Notes: generated from the letters alone by a model not told the origin. Shown: positions 33,992-54,327, numbered from the stretch's first letter. The stretch is 64,000 nt of DNA from Pristionchus mayeri (GCA_036245805.1 BTRK01000003.1:2170001-2234000), one strand, 5' to 3'. A program made the numbers and translations.

Positions 33992-34619
33992 ACTGACACC
34001 CCCGCAAAGTCTCATTGTGCGTAGTTCATTTTGGGGCTCCATGCACTAGGTCGCATCTCGGCTGCTCTCACTTTGAGAGAGCATATCGTGCTTCCAGTGA
34101 GAGATATAGCAAAATTTACATTTGCAAAATCAATATTTGCAACAACGTGGAGCCGTAAAGTTTCAGTCTGAGTTGCCTGATCACGCCCGCTCTCTCTCTT
34201 TTACACACTCTCTCGCTCGTTTTGTCGTGATCAGGGTACTCCCGCCAGTTCCAAATTATTTACATGGGTGTTGGGAAACTTTAACTCATGTTCTCCCCCT
34301 TCTATTTTCTTCGCAAACCACTCATTCGGTAGCCCATAATGAGCTGCACAATCTCTATAAATTTCAGCTGCGGCTTTACCTACATTTTCGAGAAAAGGGG
34401 CCTCAACTGTAACATCGTTCAAACTAACATTTGGAGGATCTGGAGCAGACAGATCGATAGAGCTCGAAAAATTAGTGGGGGTCACTCATAGGTCAATTTT
34501 GCTATATCTCTCACTGGAAGCACGATATGCTCTCTCAAAGTGAGAGCAGCCGAGATGCGACCTAGTGCATGGAGCCCCAAAATGAACTACGCACAATGAG
34601 ACTTGGCGGGGGTGTCAGG
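33992..34619. mobile_element. Fold-back element carrying a gene fragment and a MITE
   Basis: Arms of about 124 bases (33,992-34,115 and 34,496-34,619) are near-identical inverted copies, with tips TGACACCCCCGC and its complement. The 380-base interior consists of a truncated family B MITE (about 34,127-34,284, ending in TTAA) and a minus-strand coding-like segment (34,285-34,485). The element continues on the right into repeat family C. Confidence 0.8.
34285..34485 (-). pseudogene. Protein-coding-like fragment inside a fold-back element
   Basis: A minus-strand open frame with normal amino-acid composition: SSSIDLSAPDPPNV, then NVSLNDVTVEAPFLENVGKA, then AAAEIYRDCAAHYGLPNEW, ending in an acidic stretch where the MITE begins. 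I do not recognise the parent protein. There is no start context and no downstream exon, so it reads as a captured exon or a remnant of an element-encoded protein. Confidence 0.45.
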
Positions 34620-34727
34620 CATGACTCAGGATGGCCAAAATTGATTAGAACCCATTTCACGATTTTCCCTCCATTCCCAATAATGGCGATTTTAGCTTGA
34701 TTCTCTCATGAGAGGCGTGATATTTAC
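34609..34727 (+). repeat. Repeat family C, second copy
   Basis: Inverted relative to 25,211-25,313 (GGTGTCAGGCATGACTCAGG to TCTCATGAGAGGCGTGATA). In both places a family B MITE lies within about 350 bases. Confidence 0.75.
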
Positions 34728-35029
34728 ATAACTAAATCTAAATCTGAACGGAAAAGAGTGATAAGTTAACAGTTTTGCCTGCTTGGTCAAGGTTCACACA
34801 CACTTGCACAGCCTTCAATATCGGAATCCTTTGATTTGCCTTTTCCGGCACTTTCATACTATCATAAACTGGGGTCGTCACTGATTCACCACGCCGTCAC
34901 CATGCGGTCGGCTCGTCCTTTGTACTCCCAAACAACCCTTCGGCCATAGCTCAATGATCAGGCAAAAAGGACTGCAATTGAGAATACGAAAATAAGAGAA
35001 AATTTCGCAAAATGCTTATTCGAATTTCT

Positions 35030-35240
35030 CGTAGACTATTCTCCATCCAGGCCATCCTTGCAAGATGATGTGAATGGCAAGGAAGTGGAAGGATAAGTCC
35101 TTCAACTTTACGTTCAATCCTATTCTTTACTCGGAACCGGAAAATGAACCACATGAAGAAATTACGCAAGAAGGAGCTCTGGTTGCGTTGGATGCTGCCG
35201 CAATGATCATGCAAAAAGGACTGTATTTCAAACTGCTGAT
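35030..35240 (+). repeat. Diverged repeat pair, copy 1
   Basis: Shares TATTCTCC.TCCAGG, GATG..ATGGCAAG, GTCCTTCAAC, TATTCTTT.CTC and ACCGG.AA.TGAACCA with 35,935-36,100 in direct orientation. A tRNA lies between the two copies. An open frame in copy 1 (SFNFTFNPILYSEPENE) is interrupted in copy 2, so the protein status is unclear. Confidence 0.5.
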
Positions 35241-35432
35241 ACCAAGATCTTTTACGGCGCTTTCAAGCATCTCACAATCACCGATTCTTCTGCCTTCATA
35301 ATGATAACCCGTGCGATCTCAGCTCGTAGCAACACACAGAAACATTTCATCAGGTGCAAAAGTTGAAGGTCTAAAAGCGAAACAAATTGGAAAATGCGTT
35401 TACGGGGTATTCAACAGCTTTGCAGCACATCA

Positions 35433-35506
35433 GCCGCCATAGCTCAGTCGGTTAGAGCGTGGGTCTAATAAGCCCAAGGTCGCAGGTTCGACCCCTGCTG
35501 GCGGCA
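35433..35506 (+). tRNA. tRNA-Ile (anticodon AAU)
   Basis: 74 bases including the discriminator A. Acceptor stem GCCGCCA/TGGCGGC, D-arm AGTCGGTTAGAGC, anticodon stem TGGGT/GCCCA around loop CTAATAA (anticodon AAT, read as AAU; A34 is normally edited to inosine), T-arm GCAGGTTCGACCCCTGC. No intron. A TTTT terminator follows within 10 bases. The other two copies in the window have the same sequence. Confidence 0.97.
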
Positions 35507-35934
35507 AACGTTTTGCATTCACAGCCTCAGAAGATTTTTCTGTGAGTGTGATTAATCTAGCATTTTTCGATCGGGAGAATCGGGGTGTTTCCGAGTACCC
35601 TCGGACGTCCCTATCAGCTCCACTATCAGTTGTGCACTATCGCCTATCAGTTAACTGCACGATGAGATACCACGCGGAATGGAGAGAGCACAGGGGGGGA
35701 AAAGTGAAACCCAGCACTTTCCTAATCTGTTGCGAAGCATGGGAATCGCGCCATAAAAATACTATAACGACCGGTACCAGAGGACAGAGGTCGGACCGGG
35801 AGAGATGGATGTATGGTCTGGGCGGGTTGCAAACAGTGGATGGCCTGACTTTCTCCATACTTCCCCATTAGAAAATACGATCTCCTCATTATAAACACTC
35901 TATCCAGCCAACCGATACGCGCAAAACGAAGAGC

Positions 35935-36100
35935 GTATTCCCGAAGCCTATTCTCCTTCCAGGGCATTCTTGAGGATGCCCATGGCAAGCACATCGGAGG
36001 CTAACGTCCTTCAACGTGAAGTTCACACCTATTCTTTCCTCAAAACCGGGAACTGAACCAAAGTAATGAAGGAAGCAGGGCCTCTGCTTGCTTTGGGTGG
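35935..36100 (+). repeat. Diverged repeat pair, copy 2
   Basis: Direct relative of 35,030-35,240 with GCCTATTCTCCTTCCAGGGC, GTCCTTCAAC and AACCGGGAACTGAACC. Frames are broken. Confidence 0.5.
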
Positions 36101-37740
36101 ATTGACAGATTCAATCTCTCCCTTCACCATGCCCTTTCACAAATCGGAGACAAGAACAGATGGCATTCGAATGAATTTGCATTTTTATACATGCATTTAC
36201 TAATTATCCTCAATTCTTGCGCTGTCTCTCCCCTGTATTAACAGCTGAAAAATGTTCAGGTGACATGATCACACATCATTGACCCTCGTGTTTACCAGGT
36301 AAAAACGCTGAATTGCTTGACGTGTGAAATGTGCGTCGTTTTCTGCTTTTTCTTATCAGTGAGGAGATCAGGCGAATTTTTATAGTCGTGAGAGGCACGA
36401 GAGCTTGGCTCTCTCCATTTCTCGAGCTCTCTTGCGGGTTAAACAGAACGAGAGAATGGGAAGGATGGAGAGAGTGGGAGACGGACGTGTGGGAGAGCAC
36501 GTTCTGTGACTGTGACTGAGGGTTGGTAGAAGCTGGATTGAGAGAACATCAAGTACCGTCCTTTAGCCTGATACTGTAAGTTGTCGTGTGCTAACAGTAA
36601 GAATTTAATTACAGTATGCTTTCCCTACAATAGTCTATGGCGGATTACTGTAGTTTGTCGAATCCAGATGGAAAGACGTGTTGACGAAAGGTATCGTGAT
36701 ACACACGCACAACTATGCGAGGTGCGCGTGACAATAGGAGAAATAGAGACAATACGTTACGGAACAGCGTATTAATAATCGAATATTTCCATTAAAATAT
36801 TCCAAGGTTCACACAGTACCCCTACCGTAATGAGCAGAAAAGTTCATTCAATCTAACCAAGAGGGGCGAGAATGCCACTCTACCTCTCCCACGCCTTCCT
36901 CAGCAAAACTTTCCTAAGGCGCTTAACACTAATTTATTTAGATCTGTGCTTTGGTATACTGAATCATACAGTTCTTTACCACTTCTCATCCCGCTCGGGA
37001 AAAAAGCAGGGATGACCCTTCGACTCCAGGCACCTCGCTAATCTCTCAACACGGGGACAGCGATTGACATATCCAGTCCGCGAAACTATGAACTTTCGAC
37101 CAGAGCTCTTCTCACTCTGGAAAATAGCAGGGATGCCCTCTCTCCTCCCTCGCAGCAGCAGATTCCCCTCGCGATTTCGTGCTAACGCCCTCTTATCACG
37201 GCTTATCAGTCCAAAGTGTGCTGCTGATTGCGCAGAAAACGGCGCTCGTCTCAATTTCCCTCTCGCTCAGCAAAAATTACAATTTACATGTGAACAACAC
37301 ACACAAGACAAGAGTAGACTAGAGAGTATCTGCATTACCGTACCACCTGTTGTCTATTCTCCGGAATGATGAACGGAAATGAATCAGAACCTGGCATGAG
37401 TCAGGTTATCGAAGCTTCCGGAAAGATCTACGACAACTTATGTAGTCAGGGCGTCGTGAAAAAAAATTCGACGATTATCACAGACTAGACTCGTCTTACA
37501 TGAGCAATCGCAGTCACGAGTTAGTAGCATCATCAACCCGCTGACTCAAGGGATTTGCCTTCCCTGGTCTCTCCTAGTTTCGCACACTCTCTCACTTCCT
37601 ACCATAATACTCAACATACCGCAGCATGCGCATACCCGTAGACACACCACACCGTCGACGTCATCCGTCGTGTGGAGCACCGTGCGGTGTGCCGCTTTCT
37701 GCTGTTTACGAAACGTCGTTCACGTGCAGGGGGCAGCCCG
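36101..37740. other. Gene-poor stretch upstream of the small four-exon gene
   Basis: No exon chain is recognised. A GAAAA.AGCAGGGATG..C motif occurs twice (about 36,998 and 37,120), a weak local duplication. Scattered TACNGTA words are present. The TGTGGAGCACCGTGC/GCGGTGTGCC segment near 37,670 is GC-rich and lies in the presumed distal promoter of the next gene. Confidence 0.4.
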
Positions 37741-37753
37741 CTCGTGACCATGC

Positions 37754-37760
37754 TTATCTG
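37754..37760 (+). promoter_or_regulatory. Candidate GATA-factor site
   Basis: CTTATCTG (AGATAA on the other strand) lies about 30 bases upstream of the TATA box of the small gene. WGATAR sites in this position are typical of intestinal genes in nematodes. The tissue assignment is an inference from one site. Confidence 0.4.
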
Positions 37761-37790
37761 CGCCGACCCCATCTCCGGACCCTTCTCGCC

Positions 37791-37798
37791 TATAAAAG
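37791..37798 (+). promoter_or_regulatory. TATA box
   Basis: TATAAAAG at the expected distance from the start codon at 37,882, implying a transcription start near 37,820 and a 5-prime UTR of about 60 bases. It is the clearest core promoter in the window. Confidence 0.75.
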
Positions 37799-37881
37799 CC
37801 TGATCCTCTCACCACTTCTCCACTCCCATTTCACACCTGTCACAAGGTCTTCCACTCCTGTGATATTCCTCCGCCTACAGT

Positions 37882-38410
37882 ATGCTCACTCAGCCCAACA
37901 CCAGCTCGGTTAGTTGGATATTGTTATCCTAACTCTCTACGACTACTGCAGTCTATCCTGGCCCATCCTGATATTCTAGTCTACCGTAATCTCATCTGAT
38001 CCATTCAGGATCTCTGCTACGAGAACCCCCAGCTGCTTGCGAACACCGGCACCCGCATCGGCGACAGCTATGTGAGTACTGTAGCTAAGACTACGGTAGC
38101 AACACCTAACTTTTCTAGCAATAACTGAACTTATTCTGTCGTTATCCTATCTATTCTCAGGTCCAAGTAGCGGTCTCTAGCGGTAGCGCCGTTTCCATCC
38201 GCAGCACCTACCAACACGTGAGTTAAATTGATAATTTGGGGAGTACAGTAGTTCGAATTGGATACCGTAGCCACACCCGATTACAGTATCACAATCGATA
38301 AATTTCAGATCGAGTCGCAGAACGCCTACATGCCCTACGAGTGTAGCATGCAGGCTGAGAGCCGCAACTTCAATTTCGGCCCCGACTACGGTCACCACTT
38401 CGGCTTCTAA
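37882..38410 (+). CDS. Small four-exon protein of 82 residues, unknown function
   Basis: Exons 37,882-37,908, 38,009-38,071, 38,161-38,217 and 38,309-38,410, all joined in phase 0 by short introns (about 90-100 bases) with GTNAGT-like donors and TTCAG/CTCAG acceptors. The product starts MLTQPNTSSD, has a Ser/Val-rich middle (VQVAVSSGSAVSIRS) and ends in an aromatic, His/Gly-rich tail (NFNFGPDYGHHFGF). It has two Cys, no signal peptide and no membrane segment. Codon use is GC-rich like rpb-2 and hsp-110, and no frame damage is seen, so it is probably a real, expressed gene. I do not recognise a family. The TATA box and GATA site upstream suggest tissue-restricted, possibly high expression. Confidence 0.75.
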
Positions 38411-38672
38411 GCGACGACTGACTTGTTTTCTCTCGCACCACACGAGATTTAGGATATCCAATCTCAACAACCCCGATTTCTCACTGCTTTTACTGGTATT
38501 TTGCTCATAATTAGTCAAGATGCACACTTGCTTACTTGTAGTCAAGAACTGGTCCTTTAAAGACTCGCTCGGTACGAGATAAAACCGATTTGTTATCAAA
38601 CTTATCCAAGCTCTCATTTGCAAATATGACACATGGGAGCAGTACATGGGGAAAGATACAGGCAAAACAATT

Positions 38673-38746
38673 TGCCGCCAGCAGGGGTCGAACCTGCGAC
38701 CTTGGGCTTATTAGACCCACGCTCTAACCGACTGAGCTATGGCGGC
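38673..38746 (-). tRNA. tRNA-Ile (anticodon AAU)
   Basis: Same sequence as the copy at 35,433-35,506 but on the minus strand. All stems pair and a T-run follows (AATTGTTTTGCC on the minus strand). Confidence 0.97.
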
Positions 38747-39284
38747 TAATGCTCCGCTCGCTCGTAAGATGCTTCGTAAAGGCCCTTCTAAGTTTGTTAC
38801 ACATTCACATCACCAATTTTGCGTCCGAATAAGATGTTTCTGTGCTCTTCTCTAAGCTGTGATCGAAGGTTATCACTTTGACGCCATAAAGAGCCGTACC
38901 GCGTGGTATTGACATGACGAGTCAACACGGCTTTACGATGGAAGGAAGAGGCGAATCAAAAGCAACCGAGGGTGAATTGTAAGTGAGTGAGTATGAACCT
39001 TGATCGAAACCTCCCCCGTTATGAAACTGTTGCAGCTATTGCGATCGCATTGCAACTACAGTAGGGACATCGGAAATCTTTTAAGTCGAGTGGAGAATTC
39101 GGATTTTCGGATAATTTCATGTATCATGAAGTTACACGCACAAGAAATAGAAACATTAACTCAAGACTTGTATCGTCCTGGGGAATATCTGATAGGAATC
39201 AATAACTAGAATGATTTGATTACGTTATTCATCCTACCGATCTATAACCGTCTATACCGTACTTTTCAAAACCCAATACCTACC
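38747..39284. other. Gene-free stretch
   Basis: No gene or repeat end is supported. A 69-codon plus-strand frame at 39,000-39,209 lacks family features and splice context. Confidence 0.4.
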
Positions 39285-39976
39285 CACGAGGGCTCACAGG
39301 CGCGGCCTCAGTGTAACGAAATTGCACAGGGGACGGGCCCAAAGAGGGTTTCGAAATTAGGCGTTCAAAAATAGCGCGTAAAAAGGTCTGTGTGGGAATC
39401 CTGCTAACGAGCGTAGCCAGACAGCTTGGAATGGATCGATACGTTGAGTTTTACGAGTTAATTACTTAATTAATGGTCTTGATTATTTATTTCAGTATTA
39501 CCTATAGATTCATTGTTGCTATTTACCCACCTTTGGAGCACATTCATTAACGCACAAACTATCTCAAACGAGAAATATGAGCAAAACATGTCAAAGCCGG
39601 CGATTTGGTGTAGCGCCTACGTAGTAGCTACTGTAGTTTTACACAGTACACCGTAATCTTTTCTTTCTCAACTGCATCATAATTCCCTGCATATCAAAGG
39701 AGCTTCTTCATCGAAACCCGCCGTGGGCCACGCACTCTCTCTCCCCTCCCCCCCCCCTGCGTTTCTCTAACCCGCGGCGACTAGAGCGCGTCCTCTCCCC
39801 TACGGTCGCGCTTCCTCCCTTCGATGTGCAAGCGCGCCACGTACTCTCTCACTTTCTCTGACCGAGGAGAGATCATGCGATCTAGAGAGACGATAGACTA
39901 CGGTAACCCGCGTCCTACCGTGTCCCATTTTTCAAAAATGAGGTCCGACTTTTTGTTCACCACCTGAACCCCCGTG
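39285..39976 (-). repeat. Dispersed GC-rich repeat, copy 2, with an insertion
   Basis: Reverse-orientation copy of 2,620-2,915. Matching parts are 39,285-39,339 and 39,725-39,976, and the 385 bases between them are absent from copy 1. Confidence 0.75.
39340..39724. mobile_element. Small insertion with inverted ends inside the dispersed repeat
   Basis: The insert is bounded by GGGCC on both sides (candidate 5-base target duplication). Near its ends lie GGGTTTCGA (39,346) and TCGAAACCC (39,711), inverted copies. The interior is AT-rich and non-coding. The comparison with copy 1 defines the insertion. Which superfamily it belongs to is unknown. Confidence 0.55.
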
Positions 39977-41275
39977 CTACCATAGCCATTCACCAATCCC
40001 TCATTGCTGTTGTTTCTCCTCTTGCTCACATCATGTATCTAACACAACTACAGCGCTCAAACTGCTACTGTAATTTTTTGCGTGATGTGCGACAAATTGC
40101 GGACAAACAAGCAGAATTGTTTAATAAATCCGTCAGAAAAATTGTTCCCGTCGGTTCCCCACATTCTCCATGCTCTCCACACAAAACCAATATTATGCCT
40201 TTTGTGCTCACAGTACTCAACTCGATTCGACGATGAATCATCCCGATCTAGCGTATTCTCACAACGATATTGCACGACGACACAGAACGTGAAGGAAAAG
40301 ATCGGACCGGCATGCAACAATGCAATGGGAATCTCCGGGTTGAAGTCTTTATCACGCCGCTAAGCGCTCCTTTCACAAGAATATTGAGATAACTGTATGA
40401 AGCGTATCATGGGGATAAAAACAGACACGACATGAGCTAATATAGTAGAGGCATTTGCATAGAATATGATGGGTCGCAGCGTCGCTACATCATCGCACTC
40501 TCAAGTCCGTCAGACAGAATGAGAGAGCACGGAAAGGGAGGAGAATCAGACGAACTACGGTGATTACGATCTACTTATTGACGAGCTTGGACTGATTACT
40601 AGGGGGGCAGCAAATGATAATGTGTACAAGCGAAAGTGGGTGGGTATGTGTGGCGTACTGAAGCGGGCCGGTGGTGCACTCTCGTCCACCGACGCTTCTC
40701 AAAAGTATACAAGTTCTACACGTCACACAAACACAGAAGATGAGGGATGAGAGGAGGGGAGGGATGGTGGAAGAGACAAGATCAAATATACAATTTTTGG
40801 ATTTTAGAGAGACTAAAATATGAGAAAAGAAAGGAAAAAACAACAAAGAAAGAGGATCAAACGTCTTGAAAATATCTCAACGACAGAAACGATTGGTAAG
40901 AAGAGGAGGGACAAGAAGAATCGAAATAATTACGGATAAATGGTACCACTATACACCAAGGTATACCCTGCTGGGCTCACAGCACAACAGGGATGGCTTA
41001 GCAGGGTGACTTTTTTTCATTTTCAGTTCCAGAATGAACAAGTCAGTTTTTTCTGAAGCCATCCCTACAACACCGACATATTATTAACTATTTACTGTGC
41101 CAGCTTAGTGCATAAGGAAAAAACTTGAGGAGAAGGGAGAAACTGGAAATTAAGAAGAACAGAATCAAGAAGGCTATCAATCGCTATAGCTACCGAACTC
41201 AGGATAGCTACCATAATCTCAACGAGGGTGATAGAAGAGAGGAGGTCAGGAATGGATCGATGGCTACCGTATGCC
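39977..41275. other. Gene-poor stretch downstream of ntl-9
   Basis: No convincing exon chain on either strand. A GACNAGNAGGGATGGCTTNAGCAGGG-like duplicated word near 40,980-41,010 and purine-rich DNA at 40,730-40,930 are the only patterns. Confidence 0.4.
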
Positions 41276-41597
41276 TCAGGCATTCGTGACGGGAGTCGAG
41301 GGCTTGCCCGAGTCGACAGATGCCTGTTCGTAGCCTGCAGAGGAAAGGGGGTTAAATAGAGGAACGCACAATGAGCTACATTTTTTTTCAGAAAAAGAAA
41401 TGTTCATGATATTTGTACCTTTGTACCATCGGTAGAGAAGATATATATTTTCGATTGTCAGAACACAAGTTGGGATCGCCGATATCACCTAGAGGTCGCA
41501 CTATTGTAAATGTACTGTGACGCGAAAGCGCCTAAAGTTCATTTATACCGAGTAGCTGCTTCCCATAAAAGAGCAAAGGCCGACTAGAGATCAAAGA

Positions 41598-44402
41598 TCA
41601 CTCGCCGAGATTGGAGAGGAGATGCTTCAGCCAGTGCTTCGTGCTGCGGTCCTCGTCGAGGTGCAGCTGCAAGGGGAAAATATAACCAATGGACGATAAT
41701 ACGCTCAGGAACAATGAGCGATTCGAACGCTGCCGTTACCATGCATCAACTAGAATATCGTCTTGAGACACTCTCTCCACCCCTCGCTTACCTTGAAAGT
41801 CTCATCTTTTAGCTGATCGGGCAGACACTGGCGGAGCGCCTGTTGAGCTCTGAAAGAAAAGGCACAGATTTATTATTTGTATTTTTAAATTAAATTTCGA
41901 GAAACAATTGTGAAATGCGTGACTCCTGAATCCAAGCTCTTTTGGTTTTTCCTCCACACTATTAGCAAGACTGGTTCGACACGGGTGTGTCTGATCTCCG
42001 CGATCCCGGCCTCACTCTCCAGTCTTTCCCTGCTCACCTCGGGTTGTCGGAGAGGCGCGAGTAGCAGCGGACGATGTGCTTGAGCAGACGTGCGGATGGC
42101 TCGCGAGACAACTTCAGAACCATCTTGCCCTGAAGGGAGGGAGAGGGTCAATTTGATTGCAAACATGCGCCTGGACATCGACCATCCATTTTTTTGCCAT
42201 AACAGGCATTGCCAATTGATTGCGTTTGCATCTTTTTAATTTAGCAATTACAATTGCGGACAGGAAATTGTACTGCTCTAGCCAAAAGCCGATCAATTGT
42301 TCATTTATTTTCTACATAAGATTCAGTTCCCGATCAACCGATGTTCACGGGCACAAATTTATCACCATTCTGCAACGCTTTTATGCCAAGCATGCAGTGG
42401 TGGAAAGGGTAGGTCACAAAAAATTTTAAAAGTGGGCATATTTCTAAAATTTAATATTAAATCGTTGAAAATGGGTACGCTTTAAAGAAAAACAACTAAA
42501 AAAATGGGTACGTTTTCTACTTTTACACTGATCCGAACTCCAAAAACCGGGTACGTTATGTCATTTTGGACCTACTTTTCGACCTCTGCAAGCAGGGATC
42601 AATATTTTTGAATATATATTTTTAAATCCCATTTCGCTCGTACAGTACCCCCCGCCTCACCAGGATCATGGCGACGTGGGAGAAGCGCTCGTACGTCTGG
42701 CAGATGTAGGCGAGACCCGTGTCGTCCAGCAGGATCTTCTGGAGGATGAATGTGGCCACCGTCTGCAAATGCGATGGAGCGTTATTTTAAAATGTTTTAA
42801 AAATTCAATTTAATTATTTTATTGTAATTAAATAGCTGAGCAAGACTAGCCTTGCTCAGCTCGGTGCCCTGCTCCATGATGCGCAGGCAGAGCGGGATTA
42901 TCTCCGTCGAGAGCAGGAACTGGATCACCTGAGGAGAGCAAGTTTGGAAATTTACACAAATTTAAAAGTGGTCAAATTAAGGTCATCGTCGGATAAAAAA
43001 AACTGCACCACTAACTGCCAGTTCTCGATAGCCTACCACCGTGTTCTACCGTACTCACCTCCTTCTCGTCCGTCTTCACGAGTGCACCGATCACTCCGAG
43101 CGACGTCAGACGCAGGTACTCGAAGGGTCGCGAGGCCTTCGTCGTGTGCAGAAACGGGTAGAGGAAGAGAGGGATGTGCGCCTGGTGAGGGTCGACGATT
43201 AGCATTCGTCGACTAAAGTACACCAAGCAACACAAACACTGCCTACACATGTAGATTAATATAAAAAGCACGTAAGATGGTTAAAGACGCTTAAAGTTAA
43301 ATTACAACAATCCTTGCTGCTTTTCCTTCGAAAAAAGGTCTCTAATTCTTTTTATTTCATTCCTCCTAGATGATAAACAAGGACTGCTGCAAATACTCAA
43401 GCGAATATTTTGATTTTTGAGCGTGGTGCGCCTCGTGGTGGGCCAAGCATACTGCAGTCGACTGCTCACCGATAGGAAGGGTCCGCGCGTCTCCTTGTGA
43501 CTCGCGATGCACTGCATGAGCGCGAGCGCGTTGCACACGCGGTTCGACTGCGTCGCGGTGAGCGAGGGCGGCATGATCGCCGGGTAGATCGCGATCACCT
43601 GCAATACCGAATCGATGTTTAGCAAAAAGCACCTGCTCACCACACCACACCACCCAGTTACCTCTTGCAGTAGAGCGGCAACAGTGCCGAAGCTGCGCCA
43701 CAGCCAGATGGGCAAGTCGGCCACCGAGTCCCGCTTCTTGCTGCAGAAATGAAACATGAGAGGCGACGTTTCAGAAACGTCGTCAGCGGGCGCACGCGCA
43801 CCACGCTTCCCTACCTGAGCTCGAGTAGTGCCATCTCACGGCGGGCTGGATTCGACAGGTCCTCGATCCATTGGAAGAGCTCTTCCTGGAAAATGGAAAA
43901 TCCATGGTGGTGGAAGGTTATGGTAAGCATACTGTAGGACACACTACGGTACGTGCACATCCACGAGCAAACTCGCCATTGCTCATTCTCTTTGAGAAAA
44001 ATTGTTCAAAGGCAAAACCATAGTGTTAGTAGCTACAGTTGCGTTCCAGGCTAAAGAGAGTTGGGGAGGGAGGGAGTGGAACATGGGATTGGCGAATTTT
44101 CTGTCGAATTACAACGGAATCCGAACACTGTTATCGGGAGATCTTTTTAAAGGAAAAAATCATTATGATTGGGGAGAGGCAAGCATCTGATGCATAACCA
44201 CTACATAAAGCTCATTTACCCTGTCCACTGGAGGACCGGCGTAGGCCTGTAATATCGATTGGTTAGCTTAGCAGATTATGGTGGAACTATTACTCTCCTA
44301 CGCTCTCGAGAGAGTACGTGGGGAGATTTGCTTGGTATTACAGTGTACCTGACTGGTGGGCGAGTTGCGCGCCGTATCCGAAGCAGACTGCGTTCCGGAC
44401 AT
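41598..44402 (-). CDS. ntl-9: CCR4-NOT complex subunit 9 (CNOT9/RQCD1/CAF40)
   Basis: Armadillo-repeat scaffold of the CCR4-NOT deadenylase, which shortens mRNA poly(A) tails and supports translational repression; cytoplasmic, with P-body links. Exons are 44,402-44,349, 44,246-44,220, 43,885-43,815, 43,740-43,662, 43,598-43,470, 43,181-43,059, 42,928-42,851, 42,762-42,661, 42,129-42,038, 41,849-41,792 and 41,666-41,598. They total 882 bases, 293 codons, close to the usual ~299. Conserved blocks include [105 protein letters not shown] and [16 protein letters not shown]. The intron after 42,851 uses a GC donor (AAG|GCTAGT). It lies directly downstream of rpb-2 on the same strand, with 733 bases between stop and start. 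An alternative last exon at 41,334-41,276 is possible. Confidence 0.95.
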
Positions 44403-45134
44403 CTTGGAGGCTACGCTGGCTATCGGAAGGTGGCTACGAAAGGCGGCTGAGGGCTACGGTGGGAGAGGCAGATGGCTGCGTGATCAGGATTATCGATTGA
44501 AAACAATGAAATGGGGCAAAACTATGCCCGTGTGAAACAGCTGGATGGGATATAGATATTTAGAAATGCGAATTGAAACGCTTGATCACAAATTGGCACA
44601 ACATTCATTTCGGAAATTACTTTATCCGTTCAAAATAAACAAAAAAAATGATTGTTCGATTACTATTTGAAAAAGCAACAATCAATATTTAAAACAGATA
44701 CTTAAGAATGAAATACACTTAACGGTGGAGGGAATCGAAACTGAGATAATTCAGCATAAATTAACAAGAAACAGTAGAAAAATAACCGATAGACAGAGAG
44801 TCGCGTTGAAACAACATGAAGAATTTGAAAACATGGCGAAGATAAACAAAGACTAACGATCAATACACAATTACATGACATCCTAGTGAACCTTAATGCG
44901 ACCGCTACCGGTTTCCAAAATGATTTTCAGTCTCGTGGTTAGATCACCAAAATTGCTCACGAGAAAATGCCGCTTCCGGACCAAGTTCTGGGCGCAAATT
45001 ATCGGAGCATTAGGACGGAATCTAATGGGACTAGTTACTCTCGGCAGTTAGGCCGCACGAGATAGCATGGGAAAGTAAGAGAACAAGGTCGTCACTGTGT
45101 GGCAACGGCACTACTGTGTTTAGCACCGATGTGC
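44403..45134. other. rpb-2 to ntl-9 intercistronic region
   Basis: Holds the 3-prime UTR of rpb-2 and the 5-prime leader of ntl-9. Acceptor-like TTTCGTAG and CCGATAG lie on the minus strand 20-40 bases before the ntl-9 start and could receive a spliced leader. No separate gene is seen. Confidence 0.55.
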
Positions 45135-53862
<8,728 letters not shown>

Positions 53863-54264
53863 TACCTGCAATTTATAAAGTAAAAAGGTGGAACGAACAT
53901 AAATCATTTGAGTCATTCAAATTCGAATAAAAAATGAGCTAACATAAGAAACGTTTCAAGAGCAAACTAATGCATTTCGATATGAAATTATAAGTCCATA
54001 ATATAACCTGTACTATGTTAATCTTATTGGAACAAGAAAACACTAGCTTAAATCGTTAAAAATAACATCAAAACAGGATTTAAATTCGAAAACAGTTTCA
54101 AGTTCAGATTCTGAGCAATGGAAAAGCTCGCCCCACACTTACCGTATCTTCGAGTACACCATAATTGAAATTTATTGGATTCTGACTCCCACCGCCATTT
54201 GCCTCAAACCACCGTACCTCTAGATTTGCGGGAGTTCAAACCTCTAAACTCCGCCTACTTTTAC

Positions 54265-54282
54265 GAAAATTCCCGAAACTTC
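54265..54282 (+). promoter_or_regulatory. Heat-shock element 1
   Basis: Four contiguous alternating pentamer cores with exact 2-base spacing: GAA aa TTC cc GAA ac TTC. This matches the HSF1 trimer consensus. It lies 486 bases upstream of the hsp-110 start codon. Confidence 0.85.
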
Positions 54283-54327
54283 GAGTCGCCTGGTTAGGCT
54301 GACCTCGGTTTCCATGCTTCATTCGCG

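Noticed and set aside
35542..35994. Three overlapping frames of 73-109 codons
   Set aside because: Mutually exclusive and without codon bias or splice support.
36976..37369. Opposing 92- and 101-codon frames
   Set aside because: No splice signals or motifs; one must be a shadow and neither has support.
37626..37913. 95-codon plus-strand frame over the promoter of the small gene
   Set aside because: It runs through the TATA box and the first intron donor; the four-exon model in another frame is far better supported.
40571..40846. 91-codon minus-strand hydrophobic frame
   Set aside because: Derived from purine-rich plus-strand sequence; composition explains the hydrophobicity.
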